Positions 21,680 through 32,093 of a stretch of 64,000 nt of DNA are shown here, piece after piece. The stretch is from contig NC_060062.1 of NCBI RefSeq assembly GCF_020283565.1, positions 60,094,409-60,158,408 of the forward strand, read 5' to 3'. Every line of letters starts with the position of its first letter. Position 1 is the first letter of the stretch. The notes under the pieces are model-generated. The model did not search any database. It was given only the letters and a program-made list of their open reading frames with translations, and was not told the DNA's origin. The position numbers and the translations under genes were made by a program. This DNA comes from Trifolium pratense (taxonomy: Eukaryota > Streptophyta > Magnoliopsida > Fabales > Fabaceae).

Positions 21680-22926
21680 TGATTGACTTTTCGCAAGTGC
21701 ACGAATACGTCGTCAAGTAATACAAAAGATATCGATCCCACAGGGATTGTGTCTATTCTAACAATGCAATTGTGTCTAAACATAAACTGAAATTTAAAGA
21801 CATTGATTGGGGATGAATTAATCGAAGTGATTTCAAAGATTTCTTTTTCAAAGTGTTTAAAACGATTGGGGATCCTTCGGTTCGTTCACTCGCACAACAA
21901 TGCAATTTCACTCACAACGTTTCCGAATCAAGATTTAATGTCGAATTATAAGTAATCAAGCCCAATTTCTTGTGACTTGATCCTCTCAATTCACCACAAC
22001 TCCTAATCTCTTAGGCCGTTCATGGTGAATTGAGGTATTCCAATTCCTAATTCCATGACCATGACTAACAACATCTAATCTCTTAGCATGTTCACTAATC
22101 ATTCAATTCATTCTTTAGACAAGTGATCAATCCTCACTCTCATGATAGAATTAACCACACAAATCAATACTTAAGCTATCAAAGGAAAGTATGCATTAAA
22201 ATCAGAACTGAAATTGATTAAAAACTTGATTCATTAACATAAGTGAGTTACAAATTACATAGTGATTGAGCAAGCTTACCTAAGACCCCCAATCAGGGGG
22301 TCTAGCCTCTCATTCTAAGCAAAGAAGAAAGGATCCACGCCATTTGCTTCATTCTTGGACGGGATTGGGCTTCAACAAGCTTCAGATTGCGACTCCAAGG
22401 TTCCTAGTGCTCAGTTTTGCTCCCAAAAATCGAACCCTTTTCAAATAAAACAGGTTTCTTTATATAGCAGTCGCAATTGCGCCACAGCGCCACCCTCTGC
22501 GCCATGGCGCAAAGATTCAGTTAGGAATTGCGCCACAACGCAGCTCTCCTGCGCCATGGCGCCACCTTCAGTGCTTGCCCAGATCTTCTGATGTTCATCC
22601 TGCGCCATAGCGCCACTTCCCTGCGCTATGGCGCCACTGGCAGAGTGAATCCTTGTCCAAATGGTCTTGGCTGCGCCATGGCGCCACACAGCTGCGCCAT
22701 GGCGCCACTAGCAGAGTAGAAAGCTCCTCAAAAAGGCTGGATTGCGCCATGGCGCCATATACATGCGCCATGGCGTGATTTAAGCTTCAAATCTTCTTCT
22801 TTTGCTTGTGCCACACTCAATCTCAATATCTCAAGTATCTCTTTGGTTTTGATCAAGATTATTACAAATTCCTAGAGTTTTCACCTTAAAAATCACTTAA
22901 ATTCATGTAATGATGAGGTGTCATCA
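21680..22926 (-). repeat. 3' LTR of the Athila-type element (long form)
   Basis: 1247 bp, TG...CA. It is about 450 bp longer than the other LTR because of a block at about 22350-22800 holding the GCGCC dyad modules. The short LTR joins across TTGCTTC/TTTTGCT at the same place, a short shared word that suggests deletion from the 5' LTR or gain in the 3' LTR. Confidence 0.95.
22479..22776. repeat. GCGCC dyad module cluster in the LTR
   Basis: About five modules, each a pair of TGCGCCATGGCGCCA-like words about 10 bases apart, then a spacer of about 50 bases (part reads GGCAGAGTGAATCCTTG). The word GGCGCCATGGCGCC is a perfect palindrome. The cluster is CpG-dense in otherwise AT-rich DNA. Related modules occur at 26340-26590. 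Confidence 0.9.
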
Positions 22927-22942
22927 CAACCCCAAACTTGAG
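22927..22942 (-). promoter_or_regulatory. Polypurine tract region
   Basis: On the minus strand CAAGTTTGGGGTTG abuts the 3' LTR start, the form of plus-strand primer seen in Athila-type elements. Confidence 0.7.
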
Positions 22943-24399
22943 TTGTTGCTTGTCCTCAAGTAACTTTGTTTAACAAATGCCCTAACATGAATTTTTGGTA
23001 TTGTCCTTAGATGCTCAAATCATACATACTTGAGACTTACCCGGCCGCGTTAACGATCCATCCGCAAGCAAAGCTCGTCGCCTCCATTCTCTCAAGATAG
23101 TTTCAAGTCATTCACACATAAGGCCAAGCTCAATGATTTTCTCACAATGCTCACACACACTCTTCTTAGTTGGATATTACACTCATATCAATACCAATTT
23201 GCAAGTCAACAACAATTTTGCAAAGATTCTAAAGAGTTCAATCAAACTACTTTGTGCACACACATTAGAGGACTTTAAGGGATGTAATGAGGCTAGGTTA
23301 AGGGTGGTTGGTGATCATTTGGATAAGTAGTAAGAAAACTTGGAGTTAGATCACTAATAGTCAAGAAAAATTTGCAACCCAAAACCCTTTTCAATATTTT
23401 GCTAGAGAACCATTGTTTTTGTATTTTCAAAGTGCTTTTCAAACATAATAGACCAAGGGGATCACTTATCTTTTTGGATGACTCTTTCATTTTTTTCATT
23501 TTTTTCTTTTGTTGTTTTTCACATCATAAGAGTCATTCCTTAACACAATGCTTTTGCATTTAGGTTTTTTTTTTTTTTTCCTTTTCTTATGTGATCCCTT
23601 GTCATTTTCAAAAATTTCAAGCACATTTTTCATAGGTTCTCTAGTACACCCACCCCAAACTTTATTTGTTTGCTCAATTCCAAAGAGCAACCTCAAACTT
23701 AGTGGTGAGCATTGCGCATCAACCACGAAGTTAGTGGTCTAACCTCCAAGAAAGTCGTTCTTTTTTTTTTTAGATAAGTTCAAAGAGTGAGGCAATGAAC
23801 TTCCTCAAAGGTTATTCACAAAAACATATTTTCTTTCGGCTCAAAATTGGTTAAGCAAAGGGCAAGTATATATAAGGGTGGTTCAATTTGGCTCAAGGTA
23901 CCAATCAACATTGCCTCGTGTGCACATCAAAGTTATCAATCAATCTCAAGAGAACATACGCAAAATAAAGAGACAAGACAAAGGGTGGATCCACACATAC
24001 AAGAAACAAGTAGGTGTTTGGCTCAAAACCTCACGGTTGGGCTTAAATCATTGAGCTAGCCAAAGTGTGAACATTCAAAACATCTCATGATCAAGGAGTG
24101 CAACAAGACATTGCACGGAAACATCACATTCCACAAGCGGGGATAGAATCAAACAATTGATACTCAAGCAATTAAAAGATAATAACAACGATTCATAACA
24201 TGGCATAAGCTAAATAAAATTCCAAACAAAACAAGCAAGCCATCAAGTTCAAAATACAATCATCCAAGCAAATCATAAGGTGAAAATTATTACAAACTAA
24301 AATCATAACACTCAAAAGTCCAGCAGGCCAAGCATATTAGAGTAGTAGTAGTAGTAGGTAAGGAAGGAAGGAAGGAAGGAGAGGAGGAATAAACCAGCT
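22943..24399. other. 3' noncoding region of the Athila-type element
   Basis: About 1.45 kb without a convincing frame between the third ORF and the polypurine tract. It contains T-rich runs near 23490 and 23565 and a GGAAGGAA repeat at 24360. Nothing else is recognisable. Confidence 0.6.
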
Positions 24400-25914
24400 T
24401 CAAGCATCATCTTGAGGGTCACCACCAGCCGAGGGATCACTAGCCATGAAATCACCGAAGGAGGAGGAGGCATTGGGGTCGGCTCCATCAAACACACCAC
24501 CCCTCGCAAACAGCTCCCTTGTCATCTCCTCATTGGCGGCTTGCTCCGCTCTCGCCCTCTCCGCATCAGCACGGATCTCTCTAGACCACACACTTGTGTG
24601 TTCGATTTGTCGAGCCGCAAGGACGTTCCTCTCACCCAACAAGTGAGCATCCCAAGTCCATTGGTTGGGATACAAATCAGCAAACCGGGATGAAGGAAAA
24701 GAAGCACGGTATTGCATTGCCTCCGTGTAAGCCACCGAGCTAGTGTCATAGTACACATTAGTCACTCCAGCCCTCTCCGCAAAATCCAAATTGTAAAGCA
24801 TTCCGGCAAACTCATTAACGGGGTGAGTGAATTGTGGCCCCCCTTGTTGTTGATTGGGGTGCACACCCCGCTCCATTTGGTCTATCTCCTCCGCCTCTAC
24901 TTCATGATCCTCTTGCTCTCCTTGTCCACCACCTCTCGGCACGCCATAAGTGTTGAACGTCCCAAGGGGAAGAGCACGGATAGGGAGCCGGTATTCATCA
25001 TCATCAGTTTCCGGCACCCCCTTGGCACGGCACAAGGTGGTAATGAGGTTGCAATGCCCCAAAGAAAAGCTTTTCAACTTGTGGTTCGCAATGGCATGAA
25101 TGCTACCACTAATCCATCCACCCACATTAAGCGGGCTTCCTTCCATAATGCACTTTACAGCCACCGCGTTCTCCACTTGGTATTCGGACAAATTAGAAAC
25201 CGAAACCACATTTCTCACAAAGAATGTAGCCCAAGCATGAGCTACCGGCGTAAACCTTGTCAAATCAATCTTTCTTGGAATAGAAGAAGCTGAGTTCTTG
25301 CGATGCCAAGGAGTTCCCGGAATCGTCACAAAATCCTTGACTACTCTCCTAGTAGGCTCATCGCCATTCCGAATTTGCCTTTTCTCCACACGATACGCAC
25401 ACTCCGGGGGCACCACCGCTCCCAACAGATTATTGATTGCCTCCGGAGAATACTTCACCAACTTCCCTCTCACAAACACCTCCCTCTCTTGAGCATTATG
25501 TGGAAATGCAGCATTAGCATAAAATTCCCTCACCAAAGTGGCATTGCCACTTCGCTCCGTTCTTTGCACAATGTTGTTCAACTTCACCCACCTTCTCTCA
25601 TGGAGTTGTTGAGCAATTTTCGGAACAGCCAACAACAGATTTTCATCAAAACCCTTTTCCAAATTGAAAGAAAAATTGCGAATTTTGTTGTACCTTTCTT
25701 CCACTTCCTCAAGCAAAAATATCGAACTGTGAGGCCTCAAACCGGGGCTAATGAAGGGTTCCTCCAGTTGGTTCGGAATCCTCCCCCTTCCCGTGGTGGT
25801 TTTTGAAGTACCACCCTTCGTCAATCTCTTCTTCTTCTTCAACGGTTGCTCAGGTGGAGAAGATGTATCCACTTGCTTGCCCTTGGCAACACCCCTTTGT
25901 GGTCTTGAGGACAT
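24400..25914 (-). CDS. Third ORF of the retroelement (plant transposon-protein family), in the env-like position
   Basis: A 504-residue intact frame. The N-terminus is basic (KKKKRLTKGG), possibly a nuclear or nucleic-acid-binding signal. The middle (EREVFVRGKLVKYSPEAINN, LLGAVVPPE, FFVRNVVSVSN) resembles the 'putative plant transposon protein' family encoded by Athila-like elements. The C-terminus is rich in Ala, Glu, Asp and Ser. I see no signal peptide and no membrane segment, so an envelope role is not supported by sequence. It lies downstream of gag-protease, where Athila and Calypso elements carry their env-like ORF. Function unknown. Confidence 0.7.
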   Translation of the reverse strand: MSSRPQRGVAKGKQVDTSSPPEQPLKKKKRLTKGGTSKTTTGRGRIPNQLEEPFISPGLRPHSSIFLLEEVEERYNKIRNFSFNLEKGFDENLLLAVPKIAQQLHERRWVKLNNIVQRTERSGNATLVREFYANAAFPHNAQEREVFVRGKLVKYSPEAINNLLGAVVPPECAYRVEKRQIRNGDEPTRRVVKDFVTIPGTPWHRKNSASSIPRKIDLTRFTPVAHAWATFFVRNVVSVSNLSEYQVENAVAVKCIMEGSPLNVGGWISGSIHAIANHKLKSFSLGHCNLITTLCRAKGVPETDDDEYRLPIRALPLGTFNTYGVPRGGGQGEQEDHEVEAEEIDQMERGVHPNQQQGGPQFTHPVNEFAGMLYNLDFAERAGVTNVYYDTSSVAYTEAMQYRASFPSSRFADLYPNQWTWDAHLLGERNVLAARQIEHTSVWSREIRADAERARAEQAANEEMTRELFARGGVFDGADPNASSSFGDFMASDPSAGGDPQDDA

Positions 25915-26339
25915 GATGAACAGTAATTCGTAATAGGTGGAGGTGGTGAGTTTTTTATGAAATTCTTGATAAAACTTGTGAAATTGAAGGGTGAGGATGG
26001 GTATTGAAGTACTTGGTGATTTGGTGTTGATGGAGGAGGTGAATGGGGGTTGGTGTTATGAGTGTTGAGGATGTGGAGGTAGAATTTGATGGAGAAGGAG
26101 GTGAATAGTGAGAGTTTGATGATAGGAAGGTTATGGGTGATTGATTTTTGTAAGGAGTAGTGAAGTTGAGGAGTTAGTTGGAGAAATTTGGAGTGTGGAT
26201 GAGTGAGTGAAGGGTTTTTGGGTGATTGGGAATGGAGGTCGAAATTGATGGTAGTGGAGGGAGGAAGATGAATGGGTAGGGTTGGAGTGGTAGAGGGAAA
26301 AGTGGACCGGTAACCAAAATCACAATTTTCAACACAAAC

Positions 26340-26590
26340 CTGCGCCACAGCGCCACACTGCTGCGCCATGGCGCAGGTGCCAGAATGAGATCCTTCTAAT
26401 TTTTTCTCAGCTGCGCCACAGCGTCATCTAGCTGCGCCATGGCACCAGTACCAGACTAGAACTCTTCTTTCACTGCTTGACTTTGCGCCACAGCGCCGTT
26501 TTGCTGCGCCACCGCGCCAATTGCAGAGTCCAATGGCTCTGCTTTGTAGACCTTTGCGCCATGGCGCCACCTTCCTGCGCCCTGGCGCAC
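26340..26590. repeat. GCGCC dyad module cluster, internal
   Basis: About four modules of the same build as those in the 3' LTR (TGCGCCACAGCGCCA, TGCTGCGCCATGGCGC, CAGACTAGAACTC spacers), just upstream of the third ORF's start on its strand. The shared spacer words show that the two clusters have a common source. Confidence 0.88.
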
Positions 26591-26689
26591 TACACTGTCA
26601 AAACCAGAATTTTTTTAAATTTCCTGCATAACTTGCTCCTCTCGTGCCTTGGCCTGCATGAGACAAAAATTAACAAAAGACATTAGTAA

Positions 26690-26763
26690 CTAAAAACGTT
26701 GGGTTGCCTCCCAACCAGCTCTTGTTTAACGTCCCGATGCTTGACGTCCAATACCCCTAAGGG
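26690..26763 (-). promoter_or_regulatory. Leader with a GTTGGGAGGCAACCCAAC hairpin
   Basis: After the protease stop, the minus strand reads GACGTTAAACAAGAGCTGG and then GTTGGGAGGCAACCCAAC, a 6-bp stem with a 6-base loop. Similar 'gggaggcaaccca' words are known upstream of the last ORF in related plant gypsy elements. It marks where pol would end. Confidence 0.5.
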
Positions 26764-27750
26764 CTATGGAAAGTGTGTGCCACCTTGTGGCCAAGGAAAC
26801 TTCATCTCATCCATCTTGCACTCATCCTTAATCAAGCCATCCCCCATTTGCTCTTGTAAGTCATAGGGATCTCCGTCATAGCTCTTCATAGTCTCAAACA
26901 CATTAAACACGATCTTCTCATCCTCCATTCTCAACATCAGCTCCCCTAATTCCACATCAATGAGGGCACGGCTTGTAGCCAAGAATGGCCTCCCTAGAAG
27001 TAGGGGCTCCCAATTACCATCTTCCTCCATGTCTAGCACCACAAAATACGCCGGGAACACAAATCCACCCACTTTCACAAGTACATCATGTAGGATTCCT
27101 TCCGGGCACACAATTGATCTATCCGCCAAAGAAAGACCCATTTTGGTGGGCTTGGCAATGGCTCCCGGTATCTTCTTCATCATGGAAAGTGGCATTAGAT
27201 TGATACTTGCTCCGAGGTCACATAGTGCTTTTCCAATATTTAGATTACCAATAGAACACGGAATGGTAAAACTCCCCTGATCTTTCCTCTTTTGGGGAAG
27301 CTTCCTTTGAATAAGCGCACTACACTCTTCGGTCATGCTAACCATCTCGTCATCTAACGGCTTCCGCTTTTTGGTGAGAATTTCTTTGAGGAACTTAGCA
27401 TAAAGTGGCATGTGCTCCAATGCCTCAACTAACGGGATTGCAATTTCCAACTTGTTAAGGACTTTCATGAACTTTTTGAAATCCTTCTCACGGTCTAGCT
27501 TCTTCACCCTTTCATATGGCTTCTTTCTCGGATAAGGCATCCGTGCATAAGGTGATTCATCTATATCTTTACCCTTCTCACTCTTTTTCTCCTCATCTTC
27601 TCTAGGCTCCCTCTGTTTTTCAACTGAAACTCCTTCATTGTTCTCAATCATCTCTTCATCTTCACTCATATCTTCAACTAAGACTTCCTCTTCTCTCTTC
27701 TTTTCGACTTCTCCCTCGCTTATCTTTTTCTTTCTACTCTCCTCAACAGT
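26764..27750 (-). CDS. Aspartic protease region of the retroelement
   Basis: Continues in the same frame as gag after one stop codon. It has a Lys/Glu-rich linker, then the retroviral-type aspartic protease: ALCDLGASINLMPLSMM holds the active site (DLG in place of DTG/DSG) and EPLLLGRPFLATSRALID the second conserved block. Its role would be to cut the gag polyprotein. The frame ends at 26764 just where reverse transcriptase should begin, so pol is missing rather than merely mutated. Confidence 0.9.
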   Translation of the reverse strand, partial: TVEESRKKKISEGEVEKKREEEVLVEDMSEDEEMIENNEGVSVEKQREPREDEEKKSEKGKDIDESPYARMPYPRKKPYERVKKLDREKDFKKFMKVLNKLEIAIPLVEALEHMPLYAKFLKEILTKKRKPLDDEMVSMTEECSALIQRKLPQKRKDQGSFTIPCSIGNLNIGKALCDLGASINLMPLSMMKKIPGAIAKPTKMGLSLADRSIVCPEGILHDVLVKVGGFVFPAYFVVLDMEEDGNWEPLLLGRPFLATSRALIDVELGELMLRMEDEKIVFNVFETMKSYDGDPYDLQEQMGDGLIKDECKMDEMKFPWPQGGTHFP

Positions 27751-29184
27751 CTACACATCCGGCAAAACACGGCTCCGCAAAGTTATGCCATTACAAGTTT
27801 CATTCTTCGGATTATCTCTTGTATTACCACTAAAGCCTCCTTGGTTTTGCAAGTTAGAGAATTGCCTAGATAGTTGCCCCATTTGCACTTCCAGATTTTT
27901 GATAGAGGCCTCATGATTCTTGTTTGAAATTTCTTGACTTGCCTTCATGGCCTCGAAATTGCTTTGAGTCATTTGAGCAAAGTTGGAAAGAGTTTCTTCC
28001 AAGCGAGACGGAGGTTTTTGTTGAGCTTGGCTTGGGCCTTGACTTTGATTGCCCCAACCGGAGTTGTTATTGGGGTAACTCTTTCTAAAGTTCGCTAGAT
28101 ACCTCGCCTCCTCCGAGCCTTCCGGAAAACAACCACCATTAGGGTGGTCTTGGAGGCAAAAGTCACAACGCTCGCTTTCAATCTTTCCAACCGGAGGGGT
28201 CTGAACTTTGGAATTGGAAATGAGTTTCATCATGGCCTCCATTTGGCTTGTCATCAACTTTTGTTGGGCCAAAAGGGCAGCTTGTGTGTCTAACTCAAGT
28301 ATGTCTCCCTTCTTCTTTGCTCCGCGATCGTTTTGAGCGCGGTATTCATTTTGAGACATGCTTTCAACCAATTCCCTTACCTCTCCTTCGTCACGGTTCT
28401 TCAAAGAGCCACCAGCTGAGGCATCCAAGATCATTCGCGTTTGTGGCCTCAACCCTTGCGTAAACATCTGCATTTGATTGTGACTATCGAATCCATGATT
28501 CGGACACCGTTTCAAGCACACCTTGAATCTTTCCCATGCATCATAAAGCATCTCGTTGTCGCCCTGTTCAAAGTTACTTATCTCGGCTCTTCTCTCCAAG
28601 AACTTGTGGATAGGAAAGTACCTATCAAGAAATTTTCTCTCTAGCTGCCTCCATGTTGCAATTGTTCCGGATGGGATGGTGTCTAGCCAATCCTTGGCTC
28701 TACCGGTCAACGAGTGCTTGAAGAGCCGAAGTCTCTTATCGGATTCGCTTACGCCGGGCGGATCCATGTAATCACACGCCTCATAGAAATGGGAGAGGTG
28801 TAGATTAGGGCATTGAGACTCGGAACCCGAACACGGATTCTCTTTTAGAGCGGAGAGAACCGTATTCTTAATATCGAATGACACCGGATTGGCCGGTTGA
28901 AAGCCCTGATTTGCCAACACATCATCGTCCCTCCTACCGTAATCTCCCAAAGTCCTTCTAGGAGGAGGAGGAGGTGGAGGAGGATTGTCTACCGGAACCT
29001 CTTGTTCATCCATGACAGCAAAGTTCAGTTCTTCACTAACACTTGAGCTTGCTTCCACTCTAGAAGCCAACAACGCTTCTCTCGCTTTCTTCCTATTAGC
29101 ACGTGCAGTTTTCTCGATCTCGGGATCAAAGCTTAGGTCACTAGCACCTGTTTTCCGCATGCACAATGAACAAACGAGTAGCAA
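27751..29184 (-). CDS. Gag of the Athila-type element
   Basis: About 477 residues. It holds the plant gypsy retrotransposon gag domain: HFYEACDYMDPPGVSESDKR, RLFKHSLTGRAKDWLDTIP, TWRQLERKFLDRYFP, then a C-terminal Asn/Gln-rich region. CDFCLQDHPNGGCFPEG resembles a partial zinc knuckle. It forms the virus-like particle that packages RNA. The frame stops at TAG (27753-27751) and the protease continues in the same frame, so either readthrough or a nonsense mutation separates them. The true start may be an internal ATG, since the first residues vary. Confidence 0.92.
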   Translation of the reverse strand: MLLVCSLCMRKTGASDLSFDPEIEKTARANRKKAREALLASRVEASSSVSEELNFAVMDEQEVPVDNPPPPPPPPRRTLGDYGRRDDDVLANQGFQPANPVSFDIKNTVLSALKENPCSGSESQCPNLHLSHFYEACDYMDPPGVSESDKRLRLFKHSLTGRAKDWLDTIPSGTIATWRQLERKFLDRYFPIHKFLERRAEISNFEQGDNEMLYDAWERFKVCLKRCPNHGFDSHNQMQMFTQGLRPQTRMILDASAGGSLKNRDEGEVRELVESMSQNEYRAQNDRGAKKKGDILELDTQAALLAQQKLMTSQMEAMMKLISNSKVQTPPVGKIESERCDFCLQDHPNGGCFPEGSEEARYLANFRKSYPNNNSGWGNQSQGPSQAQQKPPSRLEETLSNFAQMTQSNFEAMKASQEISNKNHEASIKNLEVQMGQLSRQFSNLQNQGGFSGNTRDNPKNETCNGITLRSRVLPDV

Positions 29185-29267
29185 AGCTCTTGACAGAAAA
29201 ATTAAACCAGAAAAAATGTAAACAAAAACTGAAAAGTATACACTATTACTTTGTAGAATTGATCAAC

Positions 29268-29288
29268 AATCCTCGGCAACGGCGCCAA
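29268..29288 (-). promoter_or_regulatory. Primer binding site, tRNA-Asp type
   Basis: On the minus strand, just inside the 5' LTR, the DNA reads TGGCGCCGTTGCCGAGGA. This matches the complement of the 3' end of plant tRNA-Asp with one mismatch. Use of tRNA-Asp is characteristic of Athila and Calypso elements. Confidence 0.85.
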
Positions 29289-29293
29289 AAACT

Positions 29294-30090
29294 TGATTGA
29301 CTTTTCGCAAGTGCACGAATACGTCGTCAAGTAATACAAAAGATATCGATCCCACAAGGATTGTGTCTATTCTAACAATGCAATTGTGTCTAAACATAAA
29401 CTGAAATTTAAAGACATTGATTGGGGATGAATTAATCGAAGTGATTTCAAAGATTTCTTTTTCAAAGTGTTTAAACCGATTGGGGATCCTTCGGTTCGTT
29501 CACTCGCACAACAATGCAATTTCACTCACAACGTTTCCGAATCAAGATTTAAGGTCGAATTATAAGTAATCAAGCCCAATTTCTTGTGACTTGATCCTCT
29601 CAATTCACCACAACTCCTAATCTCTTAGGCCGTTCATGGTGAATTGAGGTTTTCCAATTCCTAATTCCATGACCATGACTAACAACATCTAATCTCTTAG
29701 CATGTTCACTAATCATTCAATTCATTCTTTAGACAAGTGATCAATCCTCACTCTCATGATAGAATTAACCACACAAATCAATACTTAAGCTATCAAAGGA
29801 AAGTATGCATTAAACTCAGAACTAAATTGATTAAAAACTTGATTCATTAACATAAGTGAGTTACAAATTACATAGTGATTGAGCAAGCTTACCTAAGACC
29901 CCCAATCAAGGGGTCTAGCCTCTCATTCTAAGCAAAGAAGAAAGGATCCACGCCATTTGCTTCTTTTGCTCGTGCCACACTCAATCTCAATATCTCAAGT
30001 ATCTCTTTGGTTTTGATCAAGATTATTACAAATTCCTAGAGTTTTCACCTTAAAAATCACTTAAATTCATGTAATGATGAGGTGTCATCA
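29294..30090 (-). repeat. 5' LTR of the Athila-type element (short form)
   Basis: 797 bp, TG...CA, same ends as the long LTR but lacking the GCGCC block. Seven substitutions and a 1-base indel separate the two over the shared length. Confidence 0.95.
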
Positions 30091-32093
30091 AGGAGCATGA
30101 TAACAAGGCTCCATTGAAAACTCTCTTACACAAGCTGGAAAATGAGTCTCATTATTTGTAAGCTTGTATAGAAGCCATGGCTTCAAATTTCCCAAACCTT
30201 GAGCAACATATCCAAATGTAGACAAAGAAGTAGTCACCAACACATCAGATAAACTTAGTAGATACATATCAACCCAAGCCTTCATATTATGCTTATTATC
30301 ATTGAATTTTTGTTTCTCTTCACCACTTGGTTGATAAACCTCTATTACTTCCCCGGTATCCGTTGGTTTATTCATATACATCGTCTTTAAATTCTCACCA
30401 TATTCTGGATATAAAGACGCCACAAGAACAGCTTTCGTAATCGTCTTGTTTTTGTCACTTGAAGTAGACATTGAATTTTTCATATCAATTACTTTTGGAA
30501 GTAATTTGTTGTGTATAGTGCAATTTAAAACTAGATTCATAATTACCTCTTGTGGAGTTGAAATAGGATTAAACACTCTTATTTGAAGGCCTATTTTCTC
30601 ATCTGCTTTAGCCAAGTGTGCTTGATAGAAATTTGTGATTAGTCTCCACGCCGAATTCGAAGGATGGAAAAGGTATCGTCCCAGATGGTGAAAAGCCATG
30701 TCTTTTTCGACGAACATTGCTTCAACTTCCTTGTTGAAAAAAGGTGTCATGAAAAGAGAAGGTATAAAATATTGATCTGATTGCAAAATCAACAAAGGAA
30801 CTTTGATGAGAAGAGCTTGACTATCATCACAGTGAAAGAATTTCTCATGAAAATTTGCTTGGTATTGTAGATTGAGAAATAGTGATGATGGAAAATCCAC
30901 TTTTGAATTTTTGTTAGCTTTTTCCTTCTCTATCACACTTTGATATGTTTCAACATGATCTTGATTCCAAAAAGGAGATTTTTCTGGTAACAACCAAGTC
31001 AAATTTAGAAATGGTTCACAAAATAGACCTTGTTTGTCTTTCCTGAATCGTACGAGCATCGTGCGGTTTGTGAGAAGAGCATAAAGAAATGTTGCAGCTA
31101 TGCTAACCATTTGGTTCCCTAAACCATTAGCCGGGGTCCAAATAAGGTATTTGCACGTTGAAGCATCATCAACCTTAATGTTCTTAGAATGAAGAATCTT
31201 GGCCATGATTGTGTTGTAAGCTTTACCATTAGGTCCACACCTTGTATGAATTTCTTCGTAGTTGCGTAGTTTCGATATCAAATACGAAGAAGGTTTATGA
31301 GGCGAAGATTTGCGGTATAAATGGGATTGTAACCTGCTTATGCATGATGTTTCATCAAATTCAGAAGCTAAAAGTCCATCAAGAAATTTCTCTTTGTAAT
31401 CATCATGGATTACAGCATGCATAGTTGAATCATTTGTTGTGGAACTTGTAATTGACTCATTCTTCAAACCTATGGTTGTAGCTGATCTTCCTTCTGTTGT
31501 TGTAGTACCATTTTCAATTTTCCCTAGCACCTTAAATTGGCCATATTCATTAAGGAAATAATAGAGTGAGTTTTGGACCATAACAAAACAGAACAAAAAT
31601 AATTATTTTTTTAGAAAGTTTGATATATATTAAGAAAAATAAGTTGAAAAAAAAATTACTCAAACTATTTAATAATTTTTATAATATGTAACAAAACCGC
31701 CTTAATGGATTTAAACAAAGTGATTTTTTTGTCAAGTGACTGTAATTTTACCCTCTAAAAAGTGAATAAATGAAAATTTGTCAAGTGACCGTAATTTGTC
31801 AAGTGAATAAATGAAAATTTGTCAAGTGTTCCTATACTCTGTCCATATAAAAAACGTGTTTGCTGTATATTTGACTTTGAGAGAAGAGTCTGCAAATGCA
31901 TATATATAGTAAGGGTAAGGGTGGTCCTATAATTGAGTAACCAATTTAGCAATGCCAGCCTAGCTATGATTTGTACAATTCAAGGAAATGCAATGACAAA
32001 TATTTTTATTTGGGGTTGTGTGCAACCAAGTGTGTCGGTGTGCCTCATGTACAAATATTCAAATAAGATGTATATCGAAGTGTTCACCTATTA

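Larger units (their letters stand above)
21680..30090 (-). mobile_element. Athila/Calypso-type Ty3-gypsy LTR element without pol
   Basis: Long terminal repeats at 21680-22926 and 29294-30090 begin TGATTGAC and end TGTCATCA. A 5-bp target duplication AGGAG flanks it (21675-21679 and 30091-30095). It reads on the minus strand, in the sense direction of the host fucosyltransferase gene. Order: 5' LTR (right), tRNA-Asp primer site, gag, stop codon, protease, conserved leader, third ORF, long 3' noncoding region, polypurine tract, 3' LTR (left). No reverse transcriptase, RNase H or integrase motif occurs between 22927 and 29293, so it must rely on a relative for copying. The LTRs differ by 7 substitutions, one 1-base indel and one about 450-bp indel, suggesting a recent insertion. 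Confidence 0.95.

Noticed and set aside
22355..22719. Open frames across the GCGCC modules on both strands
   Set aside because: They arise because the tandem modules lack stops; the peptides are repeats of CAMAPP/GAMAQ type with no protein character, and the block is missing from the other LTR.
22479..22776. Resemblance to a CRISPR array (repeat plus spacer)
   Set aside because: Nuclear plant DNA, repeats diverge, spacers are themselves repeated, and the block lies inside an LTR.
24412..25806. Plus-strand ORFs opposite the third retroelement ORF
   Set aside because: They are antisense shadows of the intact 504-residue minus-strand frame and have no recognisable motif.
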